This document shows positions 31,889-43,593 of a stretch of DNA of 64,000 nt, in pieces (position 1 is the stretch's first letter; the number at the start of each line of letters is the position of its first letter). The DNA comes from Thoreauomyces humboldtii (lineage: Eukaryota; Chytridiomycota; Chytridiomycetes; Spizellomycetales; Powellomycetaceae). The notes under the pieces are model-generated. The model did not search any database and was not told the origin of the DNA. It saw nothing but the letters and a program-made list of their open reading frames with translations. A program made the position numbers and the translations under genes. The stretch lies in the NCBI GenBank assembly GCA_027596035.1, contig JADGJA010000001.1, forward strand, positions 62,001 to 126,000. Direction: 5' to 3'.

Positions 31889-34800
31889 CTACGCAGTTGC
31901 TTCGGGGCTTGCAGGGTCAGTTGATTCTGTTTCGCGCGACTCTATTTCGGGTTCCAAGATGCCCGTGACAGAAAGATCGGAAGTGGAAGCCTTGAGCAAG
32001 GACGTCTGGGTGTCAATCACGCGTGTTGGCGAAACTTGGAATGCTGGAACAGAGTTGTCATCATTCAATGGCGTGTTGACGGCCGGATTTTCGGGCTGAA
32101 CGCTAGAGTTCGGAGCTGTTGCGGATGTGGAAGGGGTGGCATCTTGTTGCCCAGTAGGAGGAAGAGAATTTTCCTGCAAATGATCAACTGAGTCCCGCTC
32201 AGCTGAAGTAACGTCATTGGAATCCGTAAGGGCAGGAGTTTCGACGTTTGGGTGTGTGTGCAGTTCTGGAAGGTGTGAAGGTAGGTTCGAGATCATCGGC
32301 AACAGGGTAGTATGGAGATCAACGGGGATGCCCACTTGCTGCCTCTCCGCTTGCATCGGTGGATCGATGTCCATCGGACTCGCAACATCAAGATCAGTCG
32401 GACTTCTCGCGAACATGGAAGCATCAGCCGAACTCCTGCGGATGAGGTCCAAGACCTCGGCCTCCTTGGCGTCAATTTCGAGCATCAGATCTGAGCTCTG
32501 GCGTGACTGAGGGTTTGAGAACGTCAAAGGTATGGTTGTGGTCGGGCCGATGTCGGGTGGGAGAGCATCCCCAAGAAACCCGGATCCTCCAAGACTAAGG
32601 AGAGCCTGGATGCCCGACATCTCGTCGGGGTCCATCTGTGCGATCTCGGGTGACGGCGGTTTGGGTGGCTCCTCCTTAAAATCCTGGGGAAACCGCTCAT
32701 CTGAGTCCGGACTCTCGCTAGCGGACTTGGCCTCGTCTCGGTCTTCATGATCTTCTTGTTCCTCGGCATCGGTATCGGACGACGGTGTCGGAGTGGCTGC
32801 TTGCTCTTCTTCCGGAGCTGCATCCTTGGATTCCACGTCCCAAGTTTCACCATCGTACGAGACGATACCGGCTTCGATGTCAGCCCATCGGGGAAGCTCG
32901 GCGGCGTCAGACATTGGTCGATACCCTGGCGGTGGCGGATAGCGGAACTGCGGCCCAAAGTTGACCGTCGCACTACCTCCTCTGTAAGAGGATATAGCGG
33001 GGTGGTATTTGCCTGGTTTGAAAAAGATATCAATGACTTGGACAAGCGGAAACTCTGATAGAGTCTCACTGACCCCGAAGCAAGTCTTTAAACGCCACTC
33101 CTAGGCTCACGCCATTCTTGTAGAAGACGATCTCGCTTGGAGACGTTGAGGGGATTGGCCGTGAGCGAAATGGAAGGTACGGCTCTTTCCGCACCCACAG
33201 TCTCCGCAGCAGATCATCCATATTTCCCGACGGAGGAAGTTCGATGGAAATGCCCACGATATCTCCAGGACCTTGAAGGCGGAAGTCGAGCACACGTCAG
33301 TATTTCTGGCACCATCGCAGTTTATCGGGAATTTCTCGACTTACCATAACCACCGTGGTAACTTTCCGGCGTTGTACTTTTCTTCTTCCGGTGAAATAAA
33401 GTGCCAGGACTGTCTCGGAACCCGTAGCTGAACTGGTCGTAGCCACAAGGTGCTTGCAGATCTCCGCTGATCTGAGACCAGCCTATTCTTGTGTGGCCCA
33501 CGTGGTCGTTGAGCATCACCTCGTAGTACCACTTCCCTTCCCAGACTCCGTGCGTCGCTTTGGCCATCCGATAACCGCCATCTGTATGCACTGTTAAGCC
33601 GCTGTCGCCCACAGTGATCTGCGGTGCTCGGTGCGTAGTGTCTTTGCTCATTTGCACGTTGCTAGCGATATCCGCGTCAATGTCCGGATATATCTCTGCA
33701 ATCGGTGTTTGTCAGTTTGGTACACAGTTTGGTCCACGTGAAGACGCAAGTAAGAGGGACTTCACTCAGCGTACCAATAGCCGTGGCGGGGTCGATGGGC
33801 TCCTCAATCGGAATCTTCTTTTTTGATTTCCGGCGCGGCTTTGCGCGCGGTATCCGGGGTTTCGTCGCAGCTTCCGTGGCGTGTTCCTCATCGATGTCCG
33901 GCGTCTGTGAGGTCGCGATCGCAGAGATATCGCTTTTGCTGTTGGCGCGGGATCGTTTGGCTTTCTGAAAAGTTTAGATACCGCCATTAAAATGCTGGTG
34001 TGAAAGGCAAGCCGGACCGTAAACCAACCGTTTCGGTTTTGTTCTTCGTGTTGCCATCTCCGGGCCCCTTGTCGCCGTCCTCGTTGTCCGATTCAAGACG
34101 CTTCCGCTTTCCTTTCGTCCGATCCTGCAGCGTACCATCCCGGGAGATGCTTGCGACCGGGGTCATATGACGGTTTCCATGCTCGTATGACGATGGCGGA
34201 GCCTCGTTTTCCAAAGCCCAAAGACCTTACGGTTGCAATGCTAGGTCAGCGGCACGTTCGTTTGCATGTGGCTGAACAAACGCGTTACACCTTGATCTGA
34301 GCCAAACTCCTTAGGTCCGGCCACAAAACGCTCTTGCGTCGACAAGCAGCTAGCCACCGTGTTTTCCCAGGTCGGAGTTCGCGCTTTGATCCAAAATTGG
34401 TCCCAGTGCTGATCGATGAACTGGCAGATGTCCGCTTTCCACGCGTAATACTTCAGGCCGTTCGCACACGTGTTCCGCGGTGGTAGTGTTTGCGCAAGGT
34501 TCAGGAGAGCGATGTGCGTGACGTCTACCCTGGAAACGACGCCCCCCGTCAGATCTTTTGCTCTGAGAAGAGGAGGGTGAGGAGGCCCTTACCAGGTAAT
34601 GGACAGCCTCTTGATCTTCTCCTTGCCTCGCGTACACCGTCTGCACTCGAGGTGAAAGAAATCGTCGCCAAGTAGGGGAATAAACTCGGGCTTCCAAGTT
34701 CGAAAGGCAACAATGCAGGCTGATGTGTTCGTTATTGAAGATGAGAAATGAACCATGCAGATTGCGCGTAAGACCAGGCGTTACCTTGATGAAAGGCGCT

Positions 34801-35551
34801 GTTGCAAAGCGAACAGAAATGGATCGGTTGCGTTTTACTAGTGTGCAGCATGTCAGTAATCTTCTGACGCTTCCAGGGCATTGCTGCGAGGATCCTCACC
34901 ACAGCTCCGCGAGCTCTCCACAGAAGCATGGCTTGGGGTCCGTCAGATTTTGCTGGACACAGTGGCATAAGTTGACCCATTAAATGCCCACATCCGCCTC
35001 TCAAAGAACGAACTCACGATTCGCCGCTCGGCAGCTGCTTTGGCCTTGCTTTGGCGTTTAGCAGTGCCGGCACTGCTGCCTCCCGCGCTAGCAGCAAGCG
35101 CGGGACCCTCGGCGTTACGGGGACGTGAAGTTGGAATGCCCTTCTTATCATAGTCCCAAGTGATTTCTCGGGTTGGTGGAAGCGGTATTCCCTCATCGCC
35201 TGGCAGCCAGGTTTGGGCTTGCATGGGCGGGGCGAGGGCCTCGTAAGTGGCATGACTAGAGACGCTCAGTCTTCTCGCATCGTATGGAACCTCTCCGTCG
35301 TAGGTCTGAGGACTGTACTCAAACGTCCCTGGTTGCGGGCCGAAGGAGCCAAGAGAGCCGACGTTGACTGCATAATTATGAGGTAGCACGTGGAGAAGCT
35401 GACTCGGGAAGCGCACGCCGGATATGCCTGATGGAGGCAGAACAGGGGGTGACCCGGGGAAGCCGTTCGACTGTTGCTGTATAAATTCATCTCGGGGCGG
35501 CATAGACTGGGTGTGCGTCGAGCCGGTCGAGAGGAGGTCGGTGACATTCAT
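31889..35551 (-). CDS. ASH2: COMPASS subunit Ash2/Bre2
   Basis: Exons 35551-35018, 34952-34900, 34837-34785, 34719-34593, 34529-34291, 34225-34029, 33964-33775, 33695-33345, 33271-33074 and 33012-31889 give 1021 residues. After a disordered N-terminus come an atypical PHD-like zinc finger (PCFCGELAEL, HFCSLCNSAFHQ, HLECRRC) and the Ash2 winged helix (CQFIDQHWDQFW, RTPTWENTVASCLST). A Lys/Arg-rich linker leads to a SPRY domain (HRAPQITVGDSGLTVH, GKWYYEVMLNDH, IGWSQISGDLQAPCGYDQFS, EIVFYKNGVSLGVAFKDL, ATVNFGPQFRYPP). Ash2 stimulates Set1/MLL methylation of histone H3 lysine 4. The C-terminal 300 residues are an acidic, Ser/Thr-rich extension not found in human ASH2L. The start is the first ATG of the frame. 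Confidence 0.93.
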
Positions 35552-35965
35552 GGTTAGCCTAGTCGTAGTGGTGCGCAACGTCGCGCGCGCCGGTCCCCTT
35601 TGCCCTTTGGGACTTGCGGAGGAGGAAGAGGGGTAAGCGACTGGCAAGGAGAGATCGTGGTACGGCTGCTGCTGCTTCTCTCTCCACTACTTGCAGGGGT
35701 TGACCCAGGGCATTGTTGGCTTGGGTGTGTACGGTGGTACGCGTGAAAGGGAGGGGGAGATGTCCGGCATTGCCACCACCAAAAGAGTCATCAAAAGAGT
35801 CCGAAAATGGTCGTTGGGGTTTCTTTCCTCCACTAATAATACGAGCAACAGCAGGTCCGGCAACAGCAACGACAGAGACATCACTCCAGCCTCTCCAAGC
35901 GTTCTTCCTACCGATAAGCCGGCCCCTCGTTTTCGCCGCACGCCTCCAGCCGAGCTCTTGCCAGC
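35552..35965. promoter_or_regulatory. Divergent promoter ASH2 / ARP9
   Basis: 414 bases between the start codons of two chromatin-regulator genes (COMPASS and SWI/SNF-RSC), possibly co-expressed. No clear factor site recognised. Confidence 0.5.
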
Positions 35966-37910
35966 ATGATCACCACGCTCACTCCTCGCGAGAACAGGAT
36001 ACTTGCTCTACAGACAGGCTCGTTTTCCACAAAGGCGGGCCTCATAGATCACCTGACGGTTCCAATCGTGGTAAGCTTAAGCCCACCTTTTCTTCGGCGA
36101 CCCACGTGGTAGATTGCATATGGTCATCGGAGTGCTGTACTTACATACCCCTTCCACAGTCCATATCTTCTCAAGTCGGGATCAAATTGCGAAAGTCGCG
36201 CGCGGACGAGGACGGTGGAGATGGCAGCACCCGGGCGGCCTCGCCAAACGGAGGAGAACCTGAGCTCGATATTATGATGCAGGATCCTCCTGCGCCAGAG
36301 GCCGGGCCGACAGGCGATGCTCCGTCCGCCCAAGTCGACCCATCATCGGTTGATGACGCCTCACCTGAAGGGCTAAAAGCGCTCGACGCCCATCCCAATA
36401 TTTTGAAGAATGGGAACGCGTACATCGCCGGTGCGAAGCTCTCTGCGGAAAGAACTTTGGAAACTCCGGCTGAGCGACCGGACATCATCCGTCCGATCAA
36501 GCAGGGTCTCCCGGTGGATTGGCCAGCATTAGCGGGGCTTTGGTACGGGATCTGGCTTTGCACATGCGGACCAATCAACCTCGATTCTGACCGCAATCTG
36601 CAGGCAACATCTGCTCCTGCGTGAACTTCCGTTTGCCATCAACCGATCCCGGAATGACTGGTCCCTATTGCTCACCGTGCCAGTGTCATGGGGTCGAGAC
36701 GATCATGCGCGCGCAACGAAAATCATGTTCGAGGACCTCAACATGCTTGCGTTTACGATCATCGAGCAACCTTTGGTGACTCTCTATGGCTGCAACATGA
36801 CTACAGGACTGGTCATCGATATCGGCCACGAGACAACTGGTATGTGAGAAAGCCAAGCTCTTCGCGTTTCTGGATATAGGCTAACCACGCTGTATTTCTT
36901 AGACGTAACACCAATACTGGACAACAGCATCATTCGACATGCGCACAAGTCCATCGCGGTTGGAGGGCGGGATATTGAGAAGCACCTCGCGCGGCTGCTG
37001 CGGGAAGACCCAACGTTTATGAAGCAACTTGGCGACGAGGAGCTCACGGAAGCGATGGTTCGAACCGTCAAGGAAGCGGTTTGCGAGGTAGTTCCTCTAA
37101 CTTAAGCAATCCTGAGTTTCGGGCTTTTAAAGCTAACGCTTTAAATCCAGGTAAACGTCAACCCGCGGTCCAAAACTGGGCTATCGGAAACGAATGACGC
37201 CAAGCGAGTTTCCGTAACTGTCGATGGCAAGCAGGTACTCTCGGATTCCGCTTCTCCTGACTTGATGAAACGAATCAGAACCTTACCGATCCCGCATTTG
37301 GTTAGTACACAGTGGGGTCTGCCCGATACCGTTGCACGGACGTCCTCTTCGATCCTTCAATCGCACTCACCGATGGTGAAGACACATATCGCACATCTCT
37401 CAGCATCCCGGAAGCATGCTATCTAGCAGTCACGGAAGCGTGCGAGCCCGAAAGGAGGACAGGTCTCTGGGACGCGTTGGTGTTGAGTGGGGGTTCTTCG
37501 GCGTTCAAAGGAATCCGGCATAGGCTAGACAAGGAAATCATGCGGCTAATCGCTGCGTCCGAAACAAGTAACGAATTTCAAGCCAAGGAGATCAAGTGGG
37601 CGAGCATGCCAGACTACTTCACGGCTTACAAGGAAAGCCCGGAGGATCTCACGTATCTTGGTGCGAGCATTGTTGCACGGGTACGTTCCTGAGACATCTG
37701 CTACCGCCGTGCTCACTACCGGATATTGCTCACTGACGCCTCGTCTTGTCTGGTTGCAGGTAATCTTCACAGGGTCTTCCTTCCCTTACATTACGAAGGT
37801 ACGTGTTCCGTTGTGCTTGAAGACACCGTCGCCTGTGCTCATCGCATGTGCGTTCAATCTAGGCGGACTATAACGAGCTAGGCCCAGCTTCTATCTACTT
37901 GAAGCAATGA
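35966..37910 (+). CDS. ARP9: Actin-related protein, Arp9-like
   Basis: Exons 35966-36070, 36160-36542, 36604-36839, 36903-37087, 37151-37234, 37306-37680, 37760-37798 and 37863-37910 give 484 residues (yeast Arp9 has 467). Actin-fold landmarks: LQTGSFSTKAGL, LLTVPVSWGRDDHARATKIMFEDL, LVIDIGHETTDVTPILD, SIAVGGRDIEKHL, RCTDVLFDPS, ALVLSGGSSAFKGI and the last strand DYNELGP. Between the first two is a divergent acidic insert of about 90 residues. Arp9 partners Arp7 in the SWI/SNF and RSC chromatin remodelers of fungi; the ATP-site residues are only partly kept, as usual there. Assignment to Arp9 rather than another nuclear Arp rests on the early divergent insert and the atypical DIGHETT, and is not certain. 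Confidence 0.75.
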
Positions 37911-38037
37911 GTACCCGGTTCATCCGTCCTGTAGGCAGGATACTCCAGTGTCTGGCGGCACTAAGCGGTCACCGCTTTTGTACCCACAAAGAAGATGGAT
38001 TGCATTCGATTAAAATACACTGTACAAAATATGGAGC

Positions 38038-38876
38038 TCAGAACTATAGAAAAGTCGGCGTCAGTATGCGGATATGCGGGGTACGGCCATTCATCCGGTT
38101 CCTCTACCTGCTGTAGGAACTTTTCAGGTGAACCGGATGGAAGGAGTCAGCGAATCGAAATTTCCCCATCTCCTTGCGCAACGCTGGAAACTACGTACCG
38201 ATTCCGCGACGATACGCGCCCTGGCGTTCAAGCTCAACTTCATCTCGCTGATCTCCTTGTCGACCTCCTCCATGAACTGGATGATAAAGTCGACCAGTTT
38301 GTGCTTGTACATGGTCTCGGTGTGGTGATTCGTGATGAGGAAGCTGATGTCGTAACCAGGGACGGGCTTTCTCCGCAGAATGTAAAAGTTCTCCGCTCTC
38401 ATCATGAGGAACCTGGTGAACTTGTGACAGAGTATCCGTTCGATCTCGTCCGCCTGCTTGACCTTGATGCTCATCCGAAGGGAGTTGATGGAGCCTTCGA
38501 TCAGGACCTTCTCGTTCTCGTTACGAGAGATGACCACCGGTGTCAGAAGGACCTCCGGGGTTGCGCTAATGGACGGGAGGCAACGTGGACGTTCAGTGCC
38601 TGGGCGCGGGCTGCTGCGATTGCGAACAAGTCACGTTTACCGTGCTTCTACTTCTGGCTTGTTGTGGCGTTCGACCACTTGGGATGAGAAGTTCTCCAGA
38701 CAAAGAGCTGCAGTGGTGGTCGACCGGACGGCCGCAAGATATGGACGCAGAGTGTTGGACTACGTGGTATGTGCTTATTAGGTCGGGTTGAATGGCTTCG
38801 CTGCAGGGACGCTCAATCCCAAACTGCTGGCTCTAGAGGGATTGCGCTGGCCCTTCGCTGTAACAAGCCTTACCAT
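38038..38876 (-). CDS. ARPC4: Arp2/3 complex subunit 4 (p20)
   Basis: Exons 38876-38874, 38759-38641, 38565-38199, 38119-38108 and 38043-38038 give exactly 168 residues, the universal ARPC4 length. Sequence follows the family closely: [84 protein letters not shown] and [22 protein letters not shown]4 forms the core dimer with ARPC2 and holds the complex that nucleates branched actin. The gene is unusual: exon 1 is the ATG alone, exon 4 has 12 bases, and exon 5 holds one Phe codon and the stop. The end ESFLQQF matches known ARPC4 ends only when both tiny exons are used. Confidence 0.95.
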
Positions 38877-39073
38877 TCTGCGAGAAGTCCTGAATTGATC
38901 GAGGGGTCTGTACTAGCACTTCGGGGGAACAAAGTCTACTTTGCTAAGGGGGAGATGAGCGATGGAGGAAACGGGTTGAACAGATGACTCGGCCGCACAG
39001 ATGACAGCGCGTAAGGAGCCCAGCCAAGGAACTGGACTTTTCCCACGGTCCATTTTCGACATCTTCCAGAGTA

Positions 39074-41172
39074 ATGGCTGAAAAGGCAGCCGACGACGGC
39101 ACCGCACCCGACGTTCCCTTCTTCAATATCCAGGAGATTCTTGGTCATGGATTACTATCTCAAGAATTGCAGGGCTCCTTTAGGCCGCTGAAGCGATCGA
39201 ATTCTGGACCGCAACCGTTCCGGTCGGCAGCTCGTTCACGGTCATTCTCAAGCAACGGTGGGACTGCTGAGGCTCCCAAAGAGATCAAGAACCCAAACGG
39301 TCGAGCAGGGAAAGGTAAAGCAGTATGAACAGAATGTTGACAACGGTGCAATCAAACAATGCCGTTGCCTAGAGGAATCTGCGGCGGCTAAGAACCTAGT
39401 AGATCAGCGGCGGCAACTGACTCGAAGTGCATCGGCGCGGTTTGGAGAACGCCCACGTCCCTCATTCTCTCGACCTAGTCGACAAGTGCCATCCCCTACA
39501 GGCTCGACGCAGCTATCCGGGCCACCACCTCCGATGGAGAGGGTGAATGTTGACAATGCACACAAGAAGAATGATGTGTTCGCAAGTCTTCCGTCTGTCA
39601 TTGAGCATGAGGTATTCATCAAAGAATATCATCAATCATCTTTGTTCATGTGTTAGAGGTGGCGTTCTCCAGACCGCAGAAACACCATTGCAGGACAATC
39701 ACCGCTCGAATTCCGAACTGTCAGAACCAAAAGGCCAATTACTTTTCGCAGGTTGCTGCAGTGGTAGCTACGTATCTAGTCATACGAAGACTCTTCTTAC
39801 TTGCTTCTTGTGGATGTAGGGTCTCACCACGAGATTAGCCGACCCCTCATCCGCAAGCTCCCGGTTCCAGCTTTCCATCGCTTTTCGACAGGCCGGTCCG
39901 AGCAAGGGCCAGTATCGGCGACCAAACCGGCGATACCATCGCCAGGAATCACCTCAACTGACCAAGAGGCTTTCACTGGAATGCAAACCGGGTTCAATTA
40001 CCATGATCGCTCATACGACCAGCGAACTGCGGGCCAGACCGCTATCGAAGATTTTACACCCTTGCATAGTTCACGAACGAACGCCCTTCTGATGAGGCTG
40101 GACACAGCGGAGCTTCAGGACCAGTTACCACCCGCTGCCCGTATCGGAGGAGCTTTGAGTAGGCGGCTTGCGACTCAGCCGCCGGTGCACTTTAGAGGTG
40201 AGTCAAGATGTGACTTATAGACTCGCGGGTAGGTCTCCGCTCTGAATCCCTCCAAACCAAGAACGTGTAGAACATCCGTGCCAGCCAGAGTATCACAGTA
40301 AGCCAGAGTTCATCAGAGCCCCCATAGCTAGTCTCGCTCTGTTTACTCCTCCTTTTCAAAGCAGCTTCATCAACGCATCTGTCTGCGCCGAGAGTTCACC
40401 TTCAAGACTCCAAGTGTGAACGAGCTGCGACAGCTACGGCTCGCGAGAACAGGTTGCTCATTGAAAAGATGCGAGCGGTTGCTCTTCAAGCGGTGAGCCA
40501 ATTAACGGGCTTTTCGCTGTATTGTTAAAAAAAGTTGACCGTCCACTTTACAGGCAGAAGAGTCTAGTGAAGCAACGGTAAAGGTTTTGCAGGGTAATTA
40601 TGCTCTTGAACGTTGGACCGTAGAGCAGCTCAGAGTTTGATACGGTCTCCGAACTTAGACACTGGGCTGGACCAGCAAAACAGTTTACGACAGCGGATGG
40701 AGGTACCGCGATCCTCTTGGAAGACCTGGTTCTGTCACGCACTCATTCGCCGCGAATTAAAAGCTGGAACAAATCGACCTTACGTTGGGCAGTATCAGAT
40801 CCGAGATGATGATTCACTTCGGTCAGTTTCATGGGGCTTTCCTTAAGTGGAAACAGAGGACTAATAGCAGGTTTTATAGCTGGAGTGTTAGAACTTGCAA
40901 GCGACCTCAGAGAGCTGGTCAGTTGGGAAGTCATGGCGGGCGTCGGGAAGCAATCGACGCGGTCAGGAGCCTCTCTGCTACCTGTCAAGGCCGTGGAAGA
41001 CACTATCGAGCATGCTGAACTGGAACCTATGCCATGTGATTAAAAGCAGGCAAGTTTTTGGCTCCTGCTTTGCATGTCCCTTGACATGTCTGTGTTGAGG
41101 TTAAGGAGCTGGATCAAATTTCCAGCCTGCCATCCTACGCCAAGACACATACAGAACTTGGGCGATACCTAG
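39074..41172 (+). CDS. Uncharacterised coiled-coil protein, 3' part unresolved
   Basis: Exons I can splice in frame: 39074-39314, 39373-39611, 39657-39751, 39839-40197, 40362-40492, 40554-40577 and one starting at 40634. The N-terminal 350 residues are disordered and Ser/Pro/Arg-rich (GPQPFRSAARSRSFSSNG, PRPSFSRPSRQ). Coiled-coil-like segments follow (ARENRLLIEKMRAVALQA, then QQNSLRQRMEV). Further coding-like stretches are ELASDLRELVSWEVM near 40890 and VKELDQISSLPSYAKT near 41100, but I could not join them without breaking frame. I do not recognise the family; a cytoskeletal or kinetochore protein would fit the composition, which is inference only. The 3' end runs into the 3' end of the opposite F-box gene near 41170. 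Confidence 0.45.
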
Positions 41173-42254
41173 ATGTCGATCCCTCCGTCGTCTTCCCACT
41201 CCGCATCGCTTGCTTCCCCCGCGTATCCATTCTGCCACTCTTCGTCGTAATCGTCATACATGTCAAAATGATCATCCCCGTCGGACCACTCGCCATCCCT
41301 GCTGGTTTGATCCCAATCAGAATATCGGCTGCTGTGGGTCACAATCGTAAGGTGCGCGGGTGCCACTTCCAGGTACTCTTTCGTTTCGACGCACAAGCAA
41401 CCTGTGATGTCGAGATATCGAAGGCGCTTTGCATTTCGAATCAGGAGGGCTAAAGTTTCGTCCTCGATCGAACCATAGGCGATGTTGAGCTTCTCGAGTA
41501 AGTTTGGATTTTCGGCCAAGAATCTGAAGGATTTGTCCGTTATTTCCGGCATGCATGCGATCTCAAGATGACGAAGGTTTTTGCAGTGTGTAAGGATCTG
41601 CTGCAAACCCTCGTCGGTAATATACTGGAGCATAGAAAGTGAAAGCGATCGAAGCTGTTGTGCGTAAGTAGCGATACAAGTTGCCTCTTCATCGCGTACT
41701 TGTTGTAAACAGTCTCGCAGATCAAGATCATCACTGCAAGAGCCGAAAACACGTCGTCAAGCTTTTCCTAAGGAGAAATGATGCTTTCACTTGCACTCAC
41801 AGTTCGGGACAATTGTTCAAAAGTTTCGCAAGGAGTGGCAAAGTCGAAGAGTCCTCGTGCCGGTGAAAAGCAATGCTGATCAGAACGTCAGAGTAATCCG
41901 TTAGCAACGTTCCAATTACACAAACGGGGGTGTCAGTCACCTGAGTTTCCGGACGGCTCTCCCCAGTTCAGCGTGGGTCTCGACGGTGGTCAGGAAGAGC
42001 AAAAGGCTTTCGTAGGAACAGAAGTCCGGAGCTTCGTAGAGGAGAGGAGTAGCAAGAGCGTTCATTCTCTTGCATGTCGAGGCAAGGCAGTGCAGATCCC
42101 ACTGGCTGCTCAGGTTCTTGAAGATCGCCCTTACGATCTCGTTTGGAAGCGATTCGAAGGAGCACTTGCTTGAGGATGATGCGTCACAGTGATGACTATC
42201 AGGTAAGGCGGGTATCATGGCGGCGGTCAAGTCGTCAAACGCGGCAGATGGCAT
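41169..42254 (-). CDS. F-box and leucine-rich-repeat protein
   Basis: Exons 42254-41941, 41875-41801 and 41733-41169 give 317 residues. The F-box is at about residues 32-75 (FESLPNEIVRAIFKNLSS, then CLASTCKRMNALATPLLYE). Then come Amn1-type leucine-rich repeats: LRSLSLSMLQYITDEGL, LRHLEIACMPEITDKSF, LEKLNIAYGSIEDETL and LRYLDITGC. The tail is strongly acidic and aromatic (DMYDDYDEEWQNGY). F-box/LRR proteins present substrates to the SCF ubiquitin ligase; the substrate cannot be inferred. The small second exon (75 bases) encodes part of the linker. Confidence 0.88.
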
Positions 42255-42554
42255 TAGTTGTTAATTGTTATGGAATCGAGGTCTCTAAGATGACGCTGGG
42301 CGATGTCTGGGAAGTGGACGTTTTGACAGCACGCCAGCTTGCCACCTGCTCTCCGCTATTACCGGTACGGTACTTTCTCGAAACTTTACTTTAAGTTTGC
42401 CGCGAAGTCTGCTTCTGCTGTTTGCGATAGAGCAAAAGAGACGTCGCCGGAGGCCGGCAGGGAGAGAACGCAGTCCGATGATTCACAGGATTTGGAATTT
42501 TCGGAGTATATACAGGGTCTGACGCGACCAGGCTGCATTCATCCCGGACGGTCG
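42255..42554. other. Intergenic, 300 bases
   Basis: Between two minus-strand genes; promoter of the F-box gene. Nothing recognised. Confidence 0.5.
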
Positions 42555-43593
42555 TCATCCCGGACGGGGGTTGAAAGAGTGCGAGAAAAAAGGGACAAAG
42601 ACGTCACTATAGGGTGTGTTGACGCACATGCCACCGCCGCTCGGACCGATGTGAGGACAATGCTCGGCAGGCCTGATCGGCACCATTTGCTGATGGATTG
42701 CTCGACACAGGATGTCATCTTGTCCGGCCTGCCAAGCCTCACCGAGTGGCTTGACGGTTGTAAGGACCTTGTAGCAAGCAGCCTCGGAATCATACTGCTT
42801 GTTGACGCCGGTGCATGACTTTGTGTGTGTCTGGCAGATCGAGTTCGCGAGAAGTGCCTGCAGTGCCGTCGCGTAGTTCTGAGCAGATGGCGTGAGTGTT
42901 GCGTTGGTCAGCTGCTTGTAAAGTCCGAGCATAGCAGGTCCGTTTCGTTGAATCAGATCGGCAAGAAAGAAAGGATATCGACGGAACACTGCATCGTACT
43001 GTCGGATGGAACCTTTCTTGTCGTACTGAGTCCAGGAATCGATTTGAAGTTTAGAAATAGTGCCGAGATGGGGGTCCTCAAAAGTCACGATCACGGAGGT
43101 GGAAGCGGTATTTTTGGTAGTGGCGAAGGCAACTACGGTGTAATTCTTTGGCCGCGGCACAAACGCGAACTGGGTGGGGTCGATGAAGCCCGCGAAGCTT
43201 GATTTGAAACAAAGATGAAGGTTAGTCAACGGACAAGTTAATGAAAGGATAAGCACCGATGTAACGTACGTTCCGAAGAGATATTCGACGTTGAGCTCAG
43301 AACCTTTTCGCAACGAAGACGCAAGGGGTGAGAAGGAGTGCAAGGCGGAGAAAAGACAATGACCGATGCCGCTTACCATTGAAATTGCGAGTGATATCGA
43401 CCGACCCCTTAATGTCGGCGCTGAGGATGTGGTCGGGATCGTGCGATGTGACGACCTCCCGGTTCTTCGGGTACATGAAAGAATCCCAGAAGCGGGTCAC
43501 GCGCTTGTAATTGGCATCCGTGGTATCATGAACAGGTGAAGCCGCGACGGACGAGATCGCCACGCTAATGAGGGAAAGCAAAGTGGATCTCAT
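42555..43593 (-). CDS. Secreted SnoaL-like protein with Cys-rich tail
   Basis: Exons 43593-43377, 43303-43270 and 43197-42555 give 297 residues. The first 19 residues are a clear signal peptide (LLSLISVAISSVAASP). Residues about 30-150 look like a SnoaL/NTF2-type cone (RVTRFWDSFMYPKN, GSVDITRNFNG, PKNYTVVAFATTKN). The C-terminal 100 residues hold eight cysteines and a motif I recall from many fungal secreted proteins: YDSEAACYKVL, DDILCRAIHQQMVPIRP and HCPHIGPSGGGMC. Its function is not known to me. Potential N-glycosylation sites occur (for example NYT). Likely extracellular. Confidence 0.8.

Noticed and set aside
37961..38119. C-terminal extension of ARPC4 by reading on to the stop at 37961
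   Set aside because: Splicing 38107-38044 gives the family-type end and the exact family length; the extension has no similarity to any ARPC4.
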